A stretch of 64,000 nt of DNA from Fidelibacterota bacterium (lineage in GTDB: Bacteria > Fidelibacterota > UBA8477 > JABMPR01): assembly GCA_013203185.1 (NCBI GenBank), contig JABMOS010000113.1, positions 26,950 through 90,949 on the forward strand, in the 5' to 3' direction. The notes beneath the pieces are model-generated. The model ran no database searches. It had not been told where the DNA came from and worked only from the letters and a program-made list of their open reading frames with translations. Position numbers and translations under genes: made by a program. Position 1 is the stretch's first letter. Every line of letters starts with the position of its first letter. Positions 25,583-35,024 of this stretch are shown one piece after another.

Positions 25583-26236
25583 ATGTCAAACTTCCGAATC
25601 ATTGATATTGAACAATGGGAGCGGAAGGAACAATTCGATTTTTTTAAGGGATACGACAACCCGTTTTTTGGGTTGACTGCAGATATAGACGTGGGCAAAC
25701 TTCTTGAATATACCCGTCTTCGCGGTCACTCATTTTTCGCTGCTTATTTGTATATTTCTCAACTTCAGGTAAATAAAATTAAAGAATTCCGTTACCGGAT
25801 AGTCGAAAACCAGGTAGTGGATTATGCAAAAATTTCAGCTGGCTCCACCGTTCTTAAGTCCAATGAAGTCTTCACTTTTTGCTATTTCGATTATATGGAA
25901 TCTTTTAAGGCATTTGAAGCTCATGTTCTGGAGCAAATTGAAGCCTGTCGCCAGCCGGAAAGCCTTCTAGACGACCAAGATCATAATTTAGCCCAGGTGC
26001 ATTACTCAGTAATTCCATGGGTCCATTTTAGGGGGTTTAGTCACCCTAGAAACTATGGAAATGGGGACAGTATCCCCAAAATTGTATTTGGAAAATATTT
26101 AGATGACCATGGGTCTATAACCATGCCAATTTCAATAGAGGCTCATCATTCCCTCATGGATGGATTTCACATGGGACAGTATTTTGAAGGCTTTCAGTCT
26201 TGTGCTAACTTGCCCGAAAATTTTTTAGAAGGCTAA
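25583..26236 (+). CDS. Chloramphenicol-acetyltransferase-fold acyltransferase
   Basis: 217 residues, the size of CAT (about 215-220). The active-site box is intact, EAHHSLMDGFHMG (catalytic His189 and Asp193), with the CAT-type signature SIPKIVFGKY upstream. CAT trimers share the fold of the E2 catalytic domain encoded two genes earlier. The gene directly follows lpd (15 bases, GAGGGG ribosome site), suggesting a housekeeping acyl-CoA-using role rather than acquired resistance. Whether chloramphenicol is a substrate cannot be told from sequence. Confidence 0.9.
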   Translation: MSNFRIIDIEQWERKEQFDFFKGYDNPFFGLTADIDVGKLLEYTRLRGHSFFAAYLYISQLQVNKIKEFRYRIVENQVVDYAKISAGSTVLKSNEVFTFCYFDYMESFKAFEAHVLEQIEACRQPESLLDDQDHNLAQVHYSVIPWVHFRGFSHPRNYGNGDSIPKIVFGKYLDDHGSITMPISIEAHHSLMDGFHMGQYFEGFQSCANLPENFLEG

Positions 26237-26238
26237 AC

Positions 26239-26694
26239 TTGGAATATAATCTAATTCAGCATGGAACCGATGCCTACGAAGCATCCCTGAAATTAAGGCA
26301 TCAAATCCTCAGAAAACCTATTGGGATGGATTTGTTTGACGGCTCATATGATGACTTGAGCCAGGAGTCACGATATTATCACTTCGGTGCATTTGATGAT
26401 AGTGGAGAATTGATTTCCAGTGTCATTGGTATTCCTACAGCGACCCATGAAGTGCGGATCAAGCAGATGGTTGTTGCCGAGAGTCACCAGAACCAGGGTG
26501 TAGGCAAAAGACTTTTCATGGCCTTTGAAGCCTATCTTTTAAATCTTGGATTTCAGGTTTTTATTCTTCACGCACGGATGAGCGCCCATGGGTTTTATTT
26601 GAATATGGGATATGCAATTATGGGCAATGAATTCCAGGAAGTTGGCCTACCACATTATAAGATGAGTAAAACCTTTAGACCTCATCCTGACTAG
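26239..26694 (+). CDS. GNAT-family N-acetyltransferase
   Basis: 151 residues. The acetyl-CoA binding motif A is clear: IKQMVVAESHQNQGVGKRLF (Q/RxxGxG/A type), then FILHARMSAHGFYLNMGYAI as motif B. The shape resembles ElaA/YjcF-like GNATs of unknown substrate. TTG start two bases after the CAT-fold gene stop, with AAGG upstream, so tightly coupled. Both acyltransferases draw on the acetyl-CoA that the operon makes. Confidence 0.87.
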   Translation: MEYNLIQHGTDAYEASLKLRHQILRKPIGMDLFDGSYDDLSQESRYYHFGAFDDSGELISSVIGIPTATHEVRIKQMVVAESHQNQGVGKRLFMAFEAYLLNLGFQVFILHARMSAHGFYLNMGYAIMGNEFQEVGLPHYKMSKTFRPHPD

Positions 26695-26707
26695 TCTTTT
26701 TCGCATT

Positions 26708-27310
26708 TTACTTCCCCTTACGCAGCGAAAAGAAATTCAGTCCACTCCCACGCTTGGCACTTCGCCGTTTTTGCGAGATTGGGAAGGTCCCTTCAGACAC
26801 TGCTTTAACATCTTCAATTGAGTAAAAAGCCTTGGGGTTAAAACGTTTTACCTCATCAATAGTGGTTTGGAGATCCCTTCGGGCAACAATACTATACAGA
26901 AGTTTAACAGGACCTTGGGCGCCGGTAGCATCCACCACGGTGATCCCCAATCTTTTCTCTCTGAAGAAGCTCACTAGCGCATCAGCGTTTTCGCGTGTGA
27001 TTATTCTCAGAGCAACTTTCCCCACATAGAGATGGCGCTCAATGGCAATCCCAACATAGTTCCCAGCGGCAAAGCCAGCAGCATAGAAGACAAAATAGAA
27101 GGGAGAACTCAGGTTCTTCATTACATTTGAAATAACGACCAGCCAGATGAAGACCTCAAAAAACCCCAGTAGAGATGCAAGCGTTTGAACGCCTCGGGCG
27201 ACAAATAATATTCTGATTGTGCCCAGACTAACATCAACAATTCGAGCCAAAAATATTAGTATAGGTAAAATGATGTACGCAAACCACCAGACTTCAAGCC
27301 AGGCTTCCAT
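26708..27310 (-). CDS. UPF0316/DUF2179-type membrane protein
   Basis: 200 residues. Three N-terminal membrane helices with the family signature ARIVDVSLGTIRILFVARG, then a soluble DUF2179-like domain (about 95-165; KVALRIITRENADALVSFF) and a very basic tail. UPF0316 members have no settled function. TGGAG precedes the ATG. Convergent with the GNAT gene, with only 13 bases between the stops. Confidence 0.9.
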   Translation of the reverse strand: MEAWLEVWWFAYIILPILIFLARIVDVSLGTIRILFVARGVQTLASLLGFFEVFIWLVVISNVMKNLSSPFYFVFYAAGFAAGNYVGIAIERHLYVGKVALRIITRENADALVSFFREKRLGITVVDATGAQGPVKLLYSIVARRDLQTTIDEVKRFNPKAFYSIEDVKAVSEGTFPISQKRRSAKRGSGLNFFSLRKGK

Positions 27311-27332
27311 GATTAACTCCAGTCCAGGTCGG

Positions 27333-29804
27333 TTATTTTACGAGCAAGCATTTTCCTGAAAGTTCCTGATTGCCCAAGGTTGCTTTAAAAATGTAGACGC
27401 CACTGGGGAGATTGTGTGCTTCCCAATTGAGCACGAGGCCGCCCGGTCTGGCGTCTTGTTTCAACCTATCCACTTCACGACCATCCAGACTATAGAGTCG
27501 TAACTCAAGGACACCAGCTTCCTGAATGCTGAATCTGAAGCTTGTACTGGCGTTAAAGGGGTTAGGGAAATGATCCTCTAAGTGAAAGATGTTAGGATTG
27601 ATTTGTGGGGTATCAATGACATCACTAGAAATAAAGTTCACTCTGAAGTCATCAAAATAGATACTTCCTGCGTCCTTATTGTTGTCATCCGTTTCAGCCA
27701 GATAAATTTTAGTCCAGGTGATGGGAAAACTAAGGATTGCATTTGAGTTGCCCCAGTGAGGCGTTGCTTCAGTGAGCATAACAGCAATTTCTCGCCACTC
27801 ATTATCCCAATTGATACCAGGAGCAGCGTCAGTGAAATTTAGGATGAATTTCTCATCTGAGGCGTTTTTAAACTCACCTCGAATCCAGTGGGCAGAATTG
27901 TCGCCATAAACCTGTATTGAGACTGACTCTGGTGTTCCAGAAATAGGTATATTGCAATCCATGTAAAGCACACTGGTACCACCGGTAACAAGGTTATAAT
28001 TCAATTTTCCAGAAGTAGGTGACGAAACAAATTGTTCTGTATCTGGGACGAAGCTGCATTCTGACAAGTTTATGACTGCGCCACTGAGGGTAAAGTTGTT
28101 GGTATTGTCAAAATTGTCCAGAATGACCGATGTGGAAGTGCCAACCATGAGAGGTACTGACCCGCTCACACCATGATATGATGCTTCAATTGAGCCCGAT
28201 CCAGCATTCAGTGCGTGGACTGCGCCATCAACTGATATGGATGCGATCTCAGGCGTTACCCACCAATCATATGAATCATAGTCAACCTGGATCAGATTTC
28301 CAAAACCATCCCTGGCTATGGCACTCATGAGCTGAATATCATCAACTTCCAGTACAACTGGATCAGGAGTAAGCACGAGACTGGCAATATCCGTCACATG
28401 AACCAGCATGGTATCGCTAATAACACCATGTTGAACATAAAGCAACCCGCTTGCCTCAGTGGAGGAAGCTGAGAAAAGACCTGTTTCTGATATTGAGCCA
28501 ATAAGGGAATCGCATGACCAGAGAACTGAATCGCTATTTATGGTAACCGGGTTATAGTAGGTATCGGTTCCTGTGACTTCAAATTGGATCTGACTTTCCA
28601 CCAGGGAAAACGTTTCTTCCCAGGGCAAATTAATACAAGCCAGTGGCCCCGTGGGTGCCTTTGAAATAGCCATGAGAGCGTTTGCCACAGAACGTTCTCC
28701 ACCAGCATCAGAGGGGCTGCTTACCACTTCGCCGCGTACCACCATGGCCGTTGATCCACCACCATCCAGGTTAATTCCCTGATAGATACCCCACTCCAGC
28801 ATGTAGTCTGCGAGTTCAAAAAGACTCATACCTACACTATAGCCTCCTTGGCGGCCATCAACTGTAAAGAAATAAACCACACTACTATCTGCGCTAAATC
28901 CCACAGCTGTTCTAGGATGGCGGTCATGAGCGAAACTGGAGCCCACAGATTCAGCTTCCCATTCAACACTCCTGACGCCATTCCTGATAATACGTGGAGT
29001 CCCACCGATGAGTTCTTGTAGAATATTATTTTCTGCAGGGTGAAGCAGTAATTGGATAGCCAGGGTATCCCCGACAAAAATGGAGTCATTGAGAAAGTCG
29101 CGTGCAAAGCCATGGCCTGAAAGTACGGCGCCCATATTTGTTGGGATGGGCATATTTCCAGATTCTGCTCCCATGAGGCTGTCTTTAGAAGTTACCACGG
29201 CATATTGTGGGGCATTGATACCTGGAGGGGGGTGAATAAACTGGACACTAATTTCTGTGCCCCACTGATTGGTACCAGTCGAAGCCCCATGATAGTGGTT
29301 ATAGATAGTGAGCTGATTCTCTTGTCTCACTTCATTTACACCGTCGATGGAAATATTAGAGGAATTATTTTTAACAACTTGACCATTGTAATCCAGGATA
29401 TTAATAAATGGTTTTTTAGATGCTGTCAGAGCGAACACAGAACGTGGATACGGTCGCTTGAGCAGGGTGCGGTTCACTATCTGGGCTCCAATGGGTACAC
29501 CTCCGCTGGCATAAAAATCCCCGTTTATGGCCCCAATGACGGTATGACCTGGGGCATTGGTGCGATTTGCCATGGATGAGGTTCGTTCATTGCCTTCTAT
29601 AGCATCAAAAGCCTTTACTGTTTCAAGGGTATTCATTGTATCGGCTAGATCAACCTCAAGGATTTGAATATGCCAGGGACCAACGGGCAGGTATGCATGA
29701 TGGTGAATAATACCGGGACCAACAGGTCGACTGGTAAGCTCCTGAGCAGCCAGGGAGATAAATGAAAGTGCAGTAAGCATTATCAGTAGTGATGATTTTT
29801 GCAT
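27333..29804 (-). CDS. Secreted phosphodiester-glycosidase-like protein with type-9-secretion sorting tail
   Basis: 823 residues. Signal peptide (1-20). An N-terminal half with the phosphodiester glycosidase (NAGPA) fold, seen in GAINGDFYASGGVPIG, RHPRTAVGFSADSSVVYFFT and GINLDGGGSTAMVVRG. Then bacterial Ig-like repeats (about 400-560), a carbohydrate-binding-like beta domain (about 565-735) and a C-terminal sorting domain (FPNPFNASTSFRF ... GVYIFKATLG, closing CLLVK). That tail is the Por/T9SS type A signal of FCB bacteria and is the strongest taxonomic hint in the window. Likely secreted and acting on exopolysaccharide or sugar-phosphodiesters. GGGAG precedes the ATG. Confidence 0.9.
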   Translation of the reverse strand: MQKSSLLIMLTALSFISLAAQELTSRPVGPGIIHHHAYLPVGPWHIQILEVDLADTMNTLETVKAFDAIEGNERTSSMANRTNAPGHTVIGAINGDFYASGGVPIGAQIVNRTLLKRPYPRSVFALTASKKPFINILDYNGQVVKNNSSNISIDGVNEVRQENQLTIYNHYHGASTGTNQWGTEISVQFIHPPPGINAPQYAVVTSKDSLMGAESGNMPIPTNMGAVLSGHGFARDFLNDSIFVGDTLAIQLLLHPAENNILQELIGGTPRIIRNGVRSVEWEAESVGSSFAHDRHPRTAVGFSADSSVVYFFTVDGRQGGYSVGMSLFELADYMLEWGIYQGINLDGGGSTAMVVRGEVVSSPSDAGGERSVANALMAISKAPTGPLACINLPWEETFSLVESQIQFEVTGTDTYYNPVTINSDSVLWSCDSLIGSISETGLFSASSTEASGLLYVQHGVISDTMLVHVTDIASLVLTPDPVVLEVDDIQLMSAIARDGFGNLIQVDYDSYDWWVTPEIASISVDGAVHALNAGSGSIEASYHGVSGSVPLMVGTSTSVILDNFDNTNNFTLSGAVINLSECSFVPDTEQFVSSPTSGKLNYNLVTGGTSVLYMDCNIPISGTPESVSIQVYGDNSAHWIRGEFKNASDEKFILNFTDAAPGINWDNEWREIAVMLTEATPHWGNSNAILSFPITWTKIYLAETDDNNKDAGSIYFDDFRVNFISSDVIDTPQINPNIFHLEDHFPNPFNASTSFRFSIQEAGVLELRLYSLDGREVDRLKQDARPGGLVLNWEAHNLPSGVYIFKATLGNQELSGKCLLVK

Positions 29805-30035
29805 GAGATTTTCTCCCGTTGGGCTAGGTCTGACATCTGATTTGTATCATGAGTTATCCAACTCCCTTGTCTGCAAAACTGATGAATGAAAAGAATTTAT
29901 ACTTTTATTGAAGGTGGCCGTAGGGTCCTCAAAATTTGATTTAATTTTCATTATATTTTCTCTAATGGTGAGAATATAACCTCGCAGAATTTTGTTTGTA
30001 GGAGTTTGTTAATTTTATTCACAAATTGAGTTTAG

Positions 30036-30064
30036 AAAAAAAGCCACCATTAATGGTGGCTTTT
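30036..30064 (-). terminator. Terminator after the beta-barrel protein gene
   Basis: AAAAGCCACCAT/ATGGTGGCTTTT is a near-perfect palindrome around TA, with further A on the plus-strand left side (T run on the minus strand). It lies 22 bases past the stop at 30086. It could work in both directions. Confidence 0.88.
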
Positions 30065-30085
30065 AATGTGAGATGTTTGGATTTA

Positions 30086-31324
30086 CTAAAAGGTATAGAC
30101 CAAATCAGCACAAACACCAAGGGTTCCATACAAATCATTGAAGATCATTTGGGGTCCTGTTATCCAAAAGGTATTGTTAACCAGGATATCCAATTGGAGA
30201 TCACCATAATTAAAGCCCATCCCGGCCTTGTAACTGTAGGCACCATTACCACCCAGGGAGAATGTTGAGTAAGTATCCTCATCATCTTGACTGCCAGAGA
30301 CGTAGACATTTTTTGTGCTGGTGAATCCCAGAGTTGTGATTTGTCTCTCCATTCCAAATCTTAGGGTAGTGTATTTTAGCTTGGCTTCCAGCCCAATATT
30401 CAAAATTGGGGCAACAAGACCAAAGCTCATATCAGTATCTGTTGATTCTGATCCACTCAATTTGCCTTCATCTGACATTCGTGAGAAAAACAAAGAACCC
30501 CCAAGGCCATAGACCAGAAAAATTTTGTCGTCGGCCAAGTTCTGATTGTTAAATACTCTATAGGTAGAATTAATGGCGAATTGATTGTCAGATTCGTCTT
30601 CTAATTTCGTATTAGCGCTAGTGTATTCACTGGATCCTCCTTGGTAGGCTAAACCAAATACAGCATAACTATTGTCAAAGAAAAACAGGCCTGAATTTGA
30701 TCGTGCTTTCACTTGTAGGGCAAAACTGAGTTTACTGGATTTCCCCTCTGCGCTGGTGCTTGAACCGCCAGATTCATAATCACCAGTAAAACTACCATGA
30801 GGTGTTGGTGCAAGGCCCAGGAGACTATTAATGTTGCTTGGAGTCAAACCGAAGGAGAGGGAAGTTGAAAGTTCCATCTCCTTTGTATCAACCCCATATT
30901 CGAGGTCAACCATAATATTTGTCTGGCTCAACTTTTCTTCGCTGGTAGTCGGAGTGGTTTCTTTATCATCATCAACTTCAGTTTGGCTGGTAATCCCAAA
31001 GCGGGCACCCATACGCACAGCTGACCGTGGACCAAGACTTCGAATGATGTTGAAGTAATCATCTTGCTGGAGACTTCCACCGTAGAAACCCCAGGATTTG
31101 GCCGAGTCACCAACGACGAGCAGATAATTTGGGTTCGCAAGATGAATATCTTGGAAATAGATAAGATTCATGTCGTTTATCCTCTGTGGAAACAACTGAA
31201 TGGACGCATCATCACCTGGCAGCATATAAGGATTATTCCCCAGTGCCTGGACGCGCTTATCAGTGGCATCAAGAGTTGAAATAGCAACAAGCAGGATGAG
31301 ACTCATGACGAGCTTTTTTTTCAT
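30086..31324 (-). CDS. Outer-membrane beta-barrel-like protein
   Basis: 412 residues with a signal peptide (to about residue 20, STLDA). The remainder is alternating polar/hydrophobic strands with acidic, Ser/Gly-rich loops, ending in an aromatic residue (CADLVYTF), as expected for an outer-membrane barrel. The early segment NPYMLPGDDASIQLFPQRI is reminiscent of conserved FCB surface proteins, but I do not recognise a family. AAGGGGG ribosome site. Divergent from the hydrogenase operon, sharing the 31325-31723 region. Confidence 0.8.
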   Translation of the reverse strand: MKKKLVMSLILLVAISTLDATDKRVQALGNNPYMLPGDDASIQLFPQRINDMNLIYFQDIHLANPNYLLVVGDSAKSWGFYGGSLQQDDYFNIIRSLGPRSAVRMGARFGITSQTEVDDDKETTPTTSEEKLSQTNIMVDLEYGVDTKEMELSTSLSFGLTPSNINSLLGLAPTPHGSFTGDYESGGSSTSAEGKSSKLSFALQVKARSNSGLFFFDNSYAVFGLAYQGGSSEYTSANTKLEDESDNQFAINSTYRVFNNQNLADDKIFLVYGLGGSLFFSRMSDEGKLSGSESTDTDMSFGLVAPILNIGLEAKLKYTTLRFGMERQITTLGFTSTKNVYVSGSQDDEDTYSTFSLGGNGAYSYKAGMGFNYGDLQLDILVNNTFWITGPQMIFNDLYGTLGVCADLVYTF

Positions 31325-31601
31325 TTGTTTACCCCCTTATGGTAAGTGTGGTTTAGCTCTAATTCGTCACATGATAATACGAAAATCTTTAATCTCATAT
31401 CCCGAATTTTTTTTTTTGAGCCCTGTGATATGGATCTATTGGTGACAAATAATATCATGATAAGCTACTATTAATAAGCGTTTTATGAAAAAATATTCAT
31501 TCTATAAATACAGTATTTGTAACTACCGACCTTCACACTATATTCCTCACGCAAATACTGAGAAAAATGAATCATTTAAGACAAATTCTATCATGAATTT
31601 C

Positions 31602-31622
31602 CGCTGTGTAATCTACACAGCG
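31602..31622. promoter_or_regulatory. Perfect inverted repeat upstream of hydrogenase genes (1)
   Basis: CGCTGTGTA-ATC-TACACAGCG: 9-bp arms, 3-base centre, about 100 bases before hybO. Only weakly T-rich after it, so more like an operator than a terminator. Confidence 0.5.
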
Positions 31623-31646
31623 TTCTCATTTGAATTCTTCTCAATG

Positions 31647-31661
31647 TCAGATTCAATCTGA
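31647..31661. promoter_or_regulatory. Perfect inverted repeat upstream of hydrogenase genes (2)
   Basis: TCAGATT-C-AATCTGA, 7-1-7, about 62 bases before hybO and 24 bases after the first dyad. It may be a second operator, or overlap the promoter. Confidence 0.45.
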
Positions 31662-31723
31662 TCTTTTGCCATCATTCTGATGAAAAAGCCAAGGCGTTAA
31701 CAATAGCTGGAAAGGGTAAATGA

Positions 31724-32869
31724 ATGGGACAACTATTAACATCCGATGAATCCTTAGACATATCCATCTCAGAGGAGCTGGAAGCACAAGGAGTTAGCCG
31801 ACGAAACTTTCTGAAGTTTTGTACTGCCATCACTGCTGCCATGGGTCTACCTGCAAGCATGGTTGCCAGGGTTGCAGAAACTATTACAAGTCCAACCCGG
31901 ACTCCTGTGATTTGGTTGCACTTCCAGGAATGTACGGGTTGTACAGAATCACTTTTGAGAGCAACACATCCAACTGTTGAAGAATTGGTTTTGGATATGA
32001 TCTCTCTTGACTATTCAGAGACCCTGTGTGCTGCGGCAGGCCATCAGGTTGAAAAATCCCTTAATGATTCAGCGACATTGAATGAAGGTAAATACATCCT
32101 CGTAGTGGAAGGCTCAATTCCAGTAAAAGAAGATGGTATTTATTGCAAGATTGCTGATAGAACTGCGTTGGACATCTTGAAAGATTATGGAAATCGGGCT
32201 GCTGCTGTTGTGGCCATCGGATCCTGTGCCTCCTGGGGTGGTGTTCAATCTTCAAGCCCAAATCCCACTGGAGCAACTGGTGTACACGAAATTATTACAG
32301 ACAAGCCAGTCATCAACCTTCCTGGTTGCCCTGCAAGTCCGTATAATTTGCTCTCAACGATTCTGTATTATCTGACTCTGGGCAAACTTCCCCAATTAGA
32401 CAGCAAAGCTCGTCCAAAATTTGCTTATGGCCGTCTCATTCATGAACATTGTGAACGTCGTCCTCATTTTGATGCAGGTCGTTTTGCTTTGCAATTTGGT
32501 GACGATGGGCATCGTGAAGGCTACTGCCTTTACAAACTGGGATGTAAAGGTCCCGAAACCTTTAACAATTGTTCCTCCATTCTATATGGTGATGTGGGTT
32601 CAGGCGCCTGGCCTGTTGGAACGGGCCATCCTTGTTTTGGTTGTTCAGAAGAGGGTGTGGGATTCACCAAGTACATTCACGAACAATCTGAAGTATTTAC
32701 CGATACACCACCTGCATCATACGCACAAATCTCTGGTGACAAGGCCGGTGGCCTCACTGTGGGTGGCGCTGCTGTCGCAGGAGCCGTGGGAGGTGTCATT
32801 GTTGGTGCCAGTGCTATGGCTGCTAAAAAGATGAAGGCAGAAGAAACTGCTCCGGAATCAGACGCATAA
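31724..32869 (+). CDS. hybO: [NiFe] hydrogenase small subunit, group 1 HybO type
   Basis: 381 residues. Tat signal (SRRNFLKF at about residue 26), proximal-cluster ligands ECTGC, GSCASWGG and LPGCPASPY, distal-cluster His/Cys in EHCERRPHF and GYCLYKLGC, medial 3Fe cluster in NNCSSIL and GHPCFGC. A C-terminal Gly/Ala-rich transmembrane helix (about 343-365) anchors it. The two extra cysteines of O2-tolerant enzymes are both glycine here (ECTGC instead of ECTCC; SWGG instead of SWGC), so an ordinary oxygen-sensitive proximal cluster is expected. AAGGG precedes the ATG. Order O-A-B-C-D equals E. coli hyb. Confidence 0.97.
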   Translation: MGQLLTSDESLDISISEELEAQGVSRRNFLKFCTAITAAMGLPASMVARVAETITSPTRTPVIWLHFQECTGCTESLLRATHPTVEELVLDMISLDYSETLCAAAGHQVEKSLNDSATLNEGKYILVVEGSIPVKEDGIYCKIADRTALDILKDYGNRAAAVVAIGSCASWGGVQSSSPNPTGATGVHEIITDKPVINLPGCPASPYNLLSTILYYLTLGKLPQLDSKARPKFAYGRLIHEHCERRPHFDAGRFALQFGDDGHREGYCLYKLGCKGPETFNNCSSILYGDVGSGAWPVGTGHPCFGCSEEGVGFTKYIHEQSEVFTDTPPASYAQISGDKAGGLTVGGAAVAGAVGGVIVGASAMAAKKMKAEETAPESDA

Positions 32870-32876
32870 GGAGTTT

Positions 32877-33851
32877 ATGATGAACCTTGAACGACGAGAT
32901 TTTTTAAAGGTTCTTTCGGTCGGCGCGTTGACTGCTGGTAATGTCACAAGCGTATTCGCTGATATTAGAAAGACACTGTCTGCAGATGCTGTTGGTATTC
33001 TGTATGATGGTACGATCTGTATAGGCTGCAAAGCTTGTGAGGCTGCTTGTAAACAGTACAATGATATGCCGCCTGAAAGCGGAAAATTAGAAAAAGCTCA
33101 AGGCGTTGATGGAATCTGGGATGAATCCTATGATCTATCAGAACAAACCTTGAATAAGATAAAGCTCTACGAACATGGTAGTGCCTTAGAACGCAATCGC
33201 GAGGAAAACGGCTTTGCTTTTGTGAAGAAAGCCTGCATGCATTGTGTGGATCCAGATTGCGTATCCGCATGCCCGGTAACAGCGCTGACAAAAAATAGTG
33301 CAACCGGTGTTGTGGAATATGATAAGGATGCTTGCATCGGATGTCGCTATTGTATGGTAGCTTGCCCCTATAATGTGCCGAAATTTGAATACGCCAAAGC
33401 CATTCCTGAAATTCAGAAATGTCAAATGTGTGATCATCGTCAGGCTGAGGGTGGCATCCCTGCCTGTTGTGAATTTTGTCCCACAGGTGCATCGCTTTTT
33501 GGTAAGGTGACTGACCTTCTGGAAGAAGCCCGAAAAAGAGTCAAACTGACAGCTGGTACTTCCTATGAATATCCCATGCGTAGTCTGGCAGAGGGTGATG
33601 TTAGTCCCAAAAAGGTCGCAAAATATATAAATTATATATATGGTGAAAAAGAAGGAGGCGGAACTCAGTATCTACTTCTTTCAGCTATTCCCTTTACAAA
33701 ACTGGGCTTACCAGAAGTTTCTGAGACATCATCTGCATCCAGGTCTGAGGGTATCCAGCATGGAATCTACAAGGGCATGATCGCTCCGGTAGCACTCCTG
33801 GGTGGATTGCTTTATGGTGCCTATCAAACAACTAAGAATGCAGAAGAATAG
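32877..33851 (+). CDS. hybA: Hydrogenase-2-type FeS subunit HybA
   Basis: 324 residues: short Tat-like start (ERRDFLKVLSVG), four [4Fe-4S] sites (CIGCKACEAAC, CMHCVDPDCVSAC, CIGCRYCMVAC, CQMC...CCEFC) and a C-terminal membrane helix (IAPVALLGGLLYGAYQ). It passes electrons from the hydrogenase small subunit to HybB. AAGGAG before a double ATG; hybO lies 7 bases upstream. Paralogous to the FeS protein at 47130-48002. Confidence 0.95.
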   Translation: MMNLERRDFLKVLSVGALTAGNVTSVFADIRKTLSADAVGILYDGTICIGCKACEAACKQYNDMPPESGKLEKAQGVDGIWDESYDLSEQTLNKIKLYEHGSALERNREENGFAFVKKACMHCVDPDCVSACPVTALTKNSATGVVEYDKDACIGCRYCMVACPYNVPKFEYAKAIPEIQKCQMCDHRQAEGGIPACCEFCPTGASLFGKVTDLLEEARKRVKLTAGTSYEYPMRSLAEGDVSPKKVAKYINYIYGEKEGGGTQYLLLSAIPFTKLGLPEVSETSSASRSEGIQHGIYKGMIAPVALLGGLLYGAYQTTKNAEE

Positions 33852-33860
33852 GAGCTGACT

Positions 33861-35000
33861 ATGCACGAAAACAAAGCTCTCGGCGGCAGACTGCTCACCA
33901 AGCCATTCTGGGTTCTATTAGGTTTGGCCATGATAGCCGGTTTACTCCTTATCAAACGGTTTCTCTTTGGGATTGGTGCTGTTACCAATCTATCAGACGG
34001 ATATCCATGGGGTATCTGGATTGTTTATGACGTTTTAGTGGGAACGGCCCTGGGTTGCGGTGGATATTCCATCGCCCTCCTGGTGTATATCTTTAACAAG
34101 GGAGAATATCATCCCTTAGTTAGATCCGCTTTAATGACCAGTGCCTTTGGGTATACCCTTGCTGGTGTATCAATTTTTATCGATATCGGTCGCTACTGGC
34201 AGATGTATAACGTATTTCTGCCCTGGCACATCAATCTGAACTCAATCATGTTCGAAGTAGCAGCCTGTATTGGTGCCTATGTGTTTGTCCTTTGGATTGA
34301 GTTCTCACCGACCTTCCTGGAACATCGGCAATCACTTGAAAAGAAAAAGAAACTCAACAAGATACTCTTTTTCTTCATTGCCCTGGGGGTATTACTACCC
34401 ACCATGCATCAGTCCAGCCTGGGTTCATTGATGATCATTGCTGGTGAAAAACTATCACCGATCTGGCAAACTGGCTGGTTACCCTTGTTGTTCTTGATGT
34501 CAGCCATCACCATGGGATATGCTGTTGTCATTTTTGAATCCCTATTTTCAGCTGTCGCGCTCAAACGACCTCTGGATGAAACACCCATACTAGGAAAACT
34601 AAGTGGGATTATGATTCCTCTCTTGGTGCTATTCCTATTGCTACGATTTGGCGATCTCATGTGGCGAGGACAGTTGGGAAATATTTTTAATGATGGAATG
34701 TTAGGAGCGGTCTTCGTTGTTGAAAATCTATTATTCCTGATTCCTATTTTCATGTTGGCCCCAGCGAAAAATCGTATGCATGCCACAACTTTGTTCTGGT
34801 CTTCTGGATCCATGATCCTGGCAGGAGCGCTCTATCGTTTTGACACCTTTCTGGTAGCGTTCAATCCTGGTATTGGATATCACTACTTTCCATCAGCATC
34901 AGAAATCTTGATCACAGTTGGTATCATCTCCATTGAGATCTTGGCTTACCTGATATTCGTCAAAAAGCTCCCGGTATTACCGGCAATCAAACATTCATAA
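33861..35000 (+). CDS. hybB: Hydrogenase-2-type integral membrane subunit HybB (NrfD family)
   Basis: 379 residues, about ten membrane helices, NrfD/HybB family. The opening after helix 1, SDGYPWGIWIVYDVLVGTAL, is a HybB hallmark. It carries electrons from HybA to the quinone pool and contains no heme sites. AGGAG precedes the ATG. It is clearly similar to the protein at 45905-47137 (PWG.W...V..G.A; YKPLVR/YHPLVR), showing that the two modules share ancestry. Confidence 0.96.
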   Translation: MHENKALGGRLLTKPFWVLLGLAMIAGLLLIKRFLFGIGAVTNLSDGYPWGIWIVYDVLVGTALGCGGYSIALLVYIFNKGEYHPLVRSALMTSAFGYTLAGVSIFIDIGRYWQMYNVFLPWHINLNSIMFEVAACIGAYVFVLWIEFSPTFLEHRQSLEKKKKLNKILFFFIALGVLLPTMHQSSLGSLMIIAGEKLSPIWQTGWLPLLFLMSAITMGYAVVIFESLFSAVALKRPLDETPILGKLSGIMIPLLVLFLLLRFGDLMWRGQLGNIFNDGMLGAVFVVENLLFLIPIFMLAPAKNRMHATTLFWSSGSMILAGALYRFDTFLVAFNPGIGYHYFPSASEILITVGIISIEILAYLIFVKKLPVLPAIKHS

Positions 35001-35024
35001 ACTGAAGATATGAGGATTATATAA

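Larger units (their letters stand above)
31325..31723. other. Divergent intergenic region with two dyads
   Basis: About 400 bases, AT rich, between the barrel gene and hydrogenase small-subunit gene. Two perfect inverted repeats are at 31602-31622 and 31647-31661. No gene and no sigma-54 -24/-12 pair was found. Confidence 0.6.

Noticed and set aside
25583-26236. Mobile chloramphenicol-resistance gene
   Set aside because: No mobile element nearby, tight linkage to lpd, and base composition like its neighbours.
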